This document shows, one piece after another, positions 63,963 through 64,000 of a stretch of 64,000 nt of DNA. Source of the stretch: Proteles cristata cristata. Lineage: Eukaryota > Chordata > Mammalia > Carnivora > Hyaenidae. The notes below the pieces were generated by a model. It worked only from the letters and a program-made list of their open reading frames with translations, was not told the origin of the DNA and made no database searches. Both the position numbers and the translations under genes were made by a program. The stretch is taken from contig JAESUZ010001723.1 of the NCBI GenBank assembly GCA_017311185.1, positions 1,922,001 to 1,986,000 on the forward strand, written 5' to 3'. How positions within the stretch are numbered: position 1 is the first letter of the stretch; each line of letters opens with the position of its first letter.

Positions 63963-64000
63963 GCAGGTGGACCTACTGTCAGCACATCCTCTTGGTCTGA

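Overview
This is mammalian nuclear DNA, almost certainly from a cat-family carnivore (Felidae). About fifteen tRNA-Lys-derived carnivore SINEs are present. They share the felid-style body (start near GGCGCCTGGGTGGCTCAG, then 'agcctggagcctg' and a CT-rich tail ending in AATAAA-type A-runs), and several have intact target-site duplications. Genes have vertebrate exon/intron structure with GT-AG introns, CpG-island promoters and AATAAA/ATTAAA poly(A) signals. Gene content and order match human 3p21.31 read in reverse. The felid call rests on SINE sequence recognised by eye, not on a search.

Layout, left to right. 1-890: upstream or intronic sequence of NAA80. 924-1868 (+): NAA80, the actin N-terminal acetyltransferase. 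2730-4500 (+): HYAL3, recognisable along its whole length but broken by at least seven separate lesions, so a unitary pseudogene. 5505-10387 (+): IFRD2, 12 coding exons, intact (441 aa), with a CpG-island promoter. 11337-14614 (-): LSMEM2, four coding exons, 150 aa, convergent with IFRD2. 16395-22804 (-): SEMA3B, 17 coding exons, 740 aa. 22.8-31.7 kb: intergenic, with a weak GC-rich candidate promoter near 24.5 kb and a strong CpG island at 30.3-31.0 kb that has no recognisable coding gene. 31.7-53.6 kb (-): GNAI2, eight coding exons, 355 aa, plus a 3'UTR exon; intron 1 alone is about 15 kb. 53.6-64 kb: upstream of GNAI2, with a second CpG island near 60 kb, several old L2 fragments and recent SINEs.

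The neighbours are not an operon and mostly act independently: actin maturation (NAA80), ribosome dormancy (IFRD2), a muscle-type small membrane protein (LSMEM2), a secreted guidance cue (SEMA3B) and an inhibitory G-protein subunit (GNAI2). I found no CRISPR, phage or bacterial-type system and no previously unknown protein-coding system. The most notable observations are the decayed HYAL3, a short U6 snRNA-derived insertion with its own target-site duplication, three SINEs in a row sharing one outer duplication, and an orphan CpG island carrying CTCF-, CRE- and paired SOX-type motifs. Exon borders were read by eye from splice consensus and checked by reading-frame arithmetic. Comparisons with human proteins are from memory.
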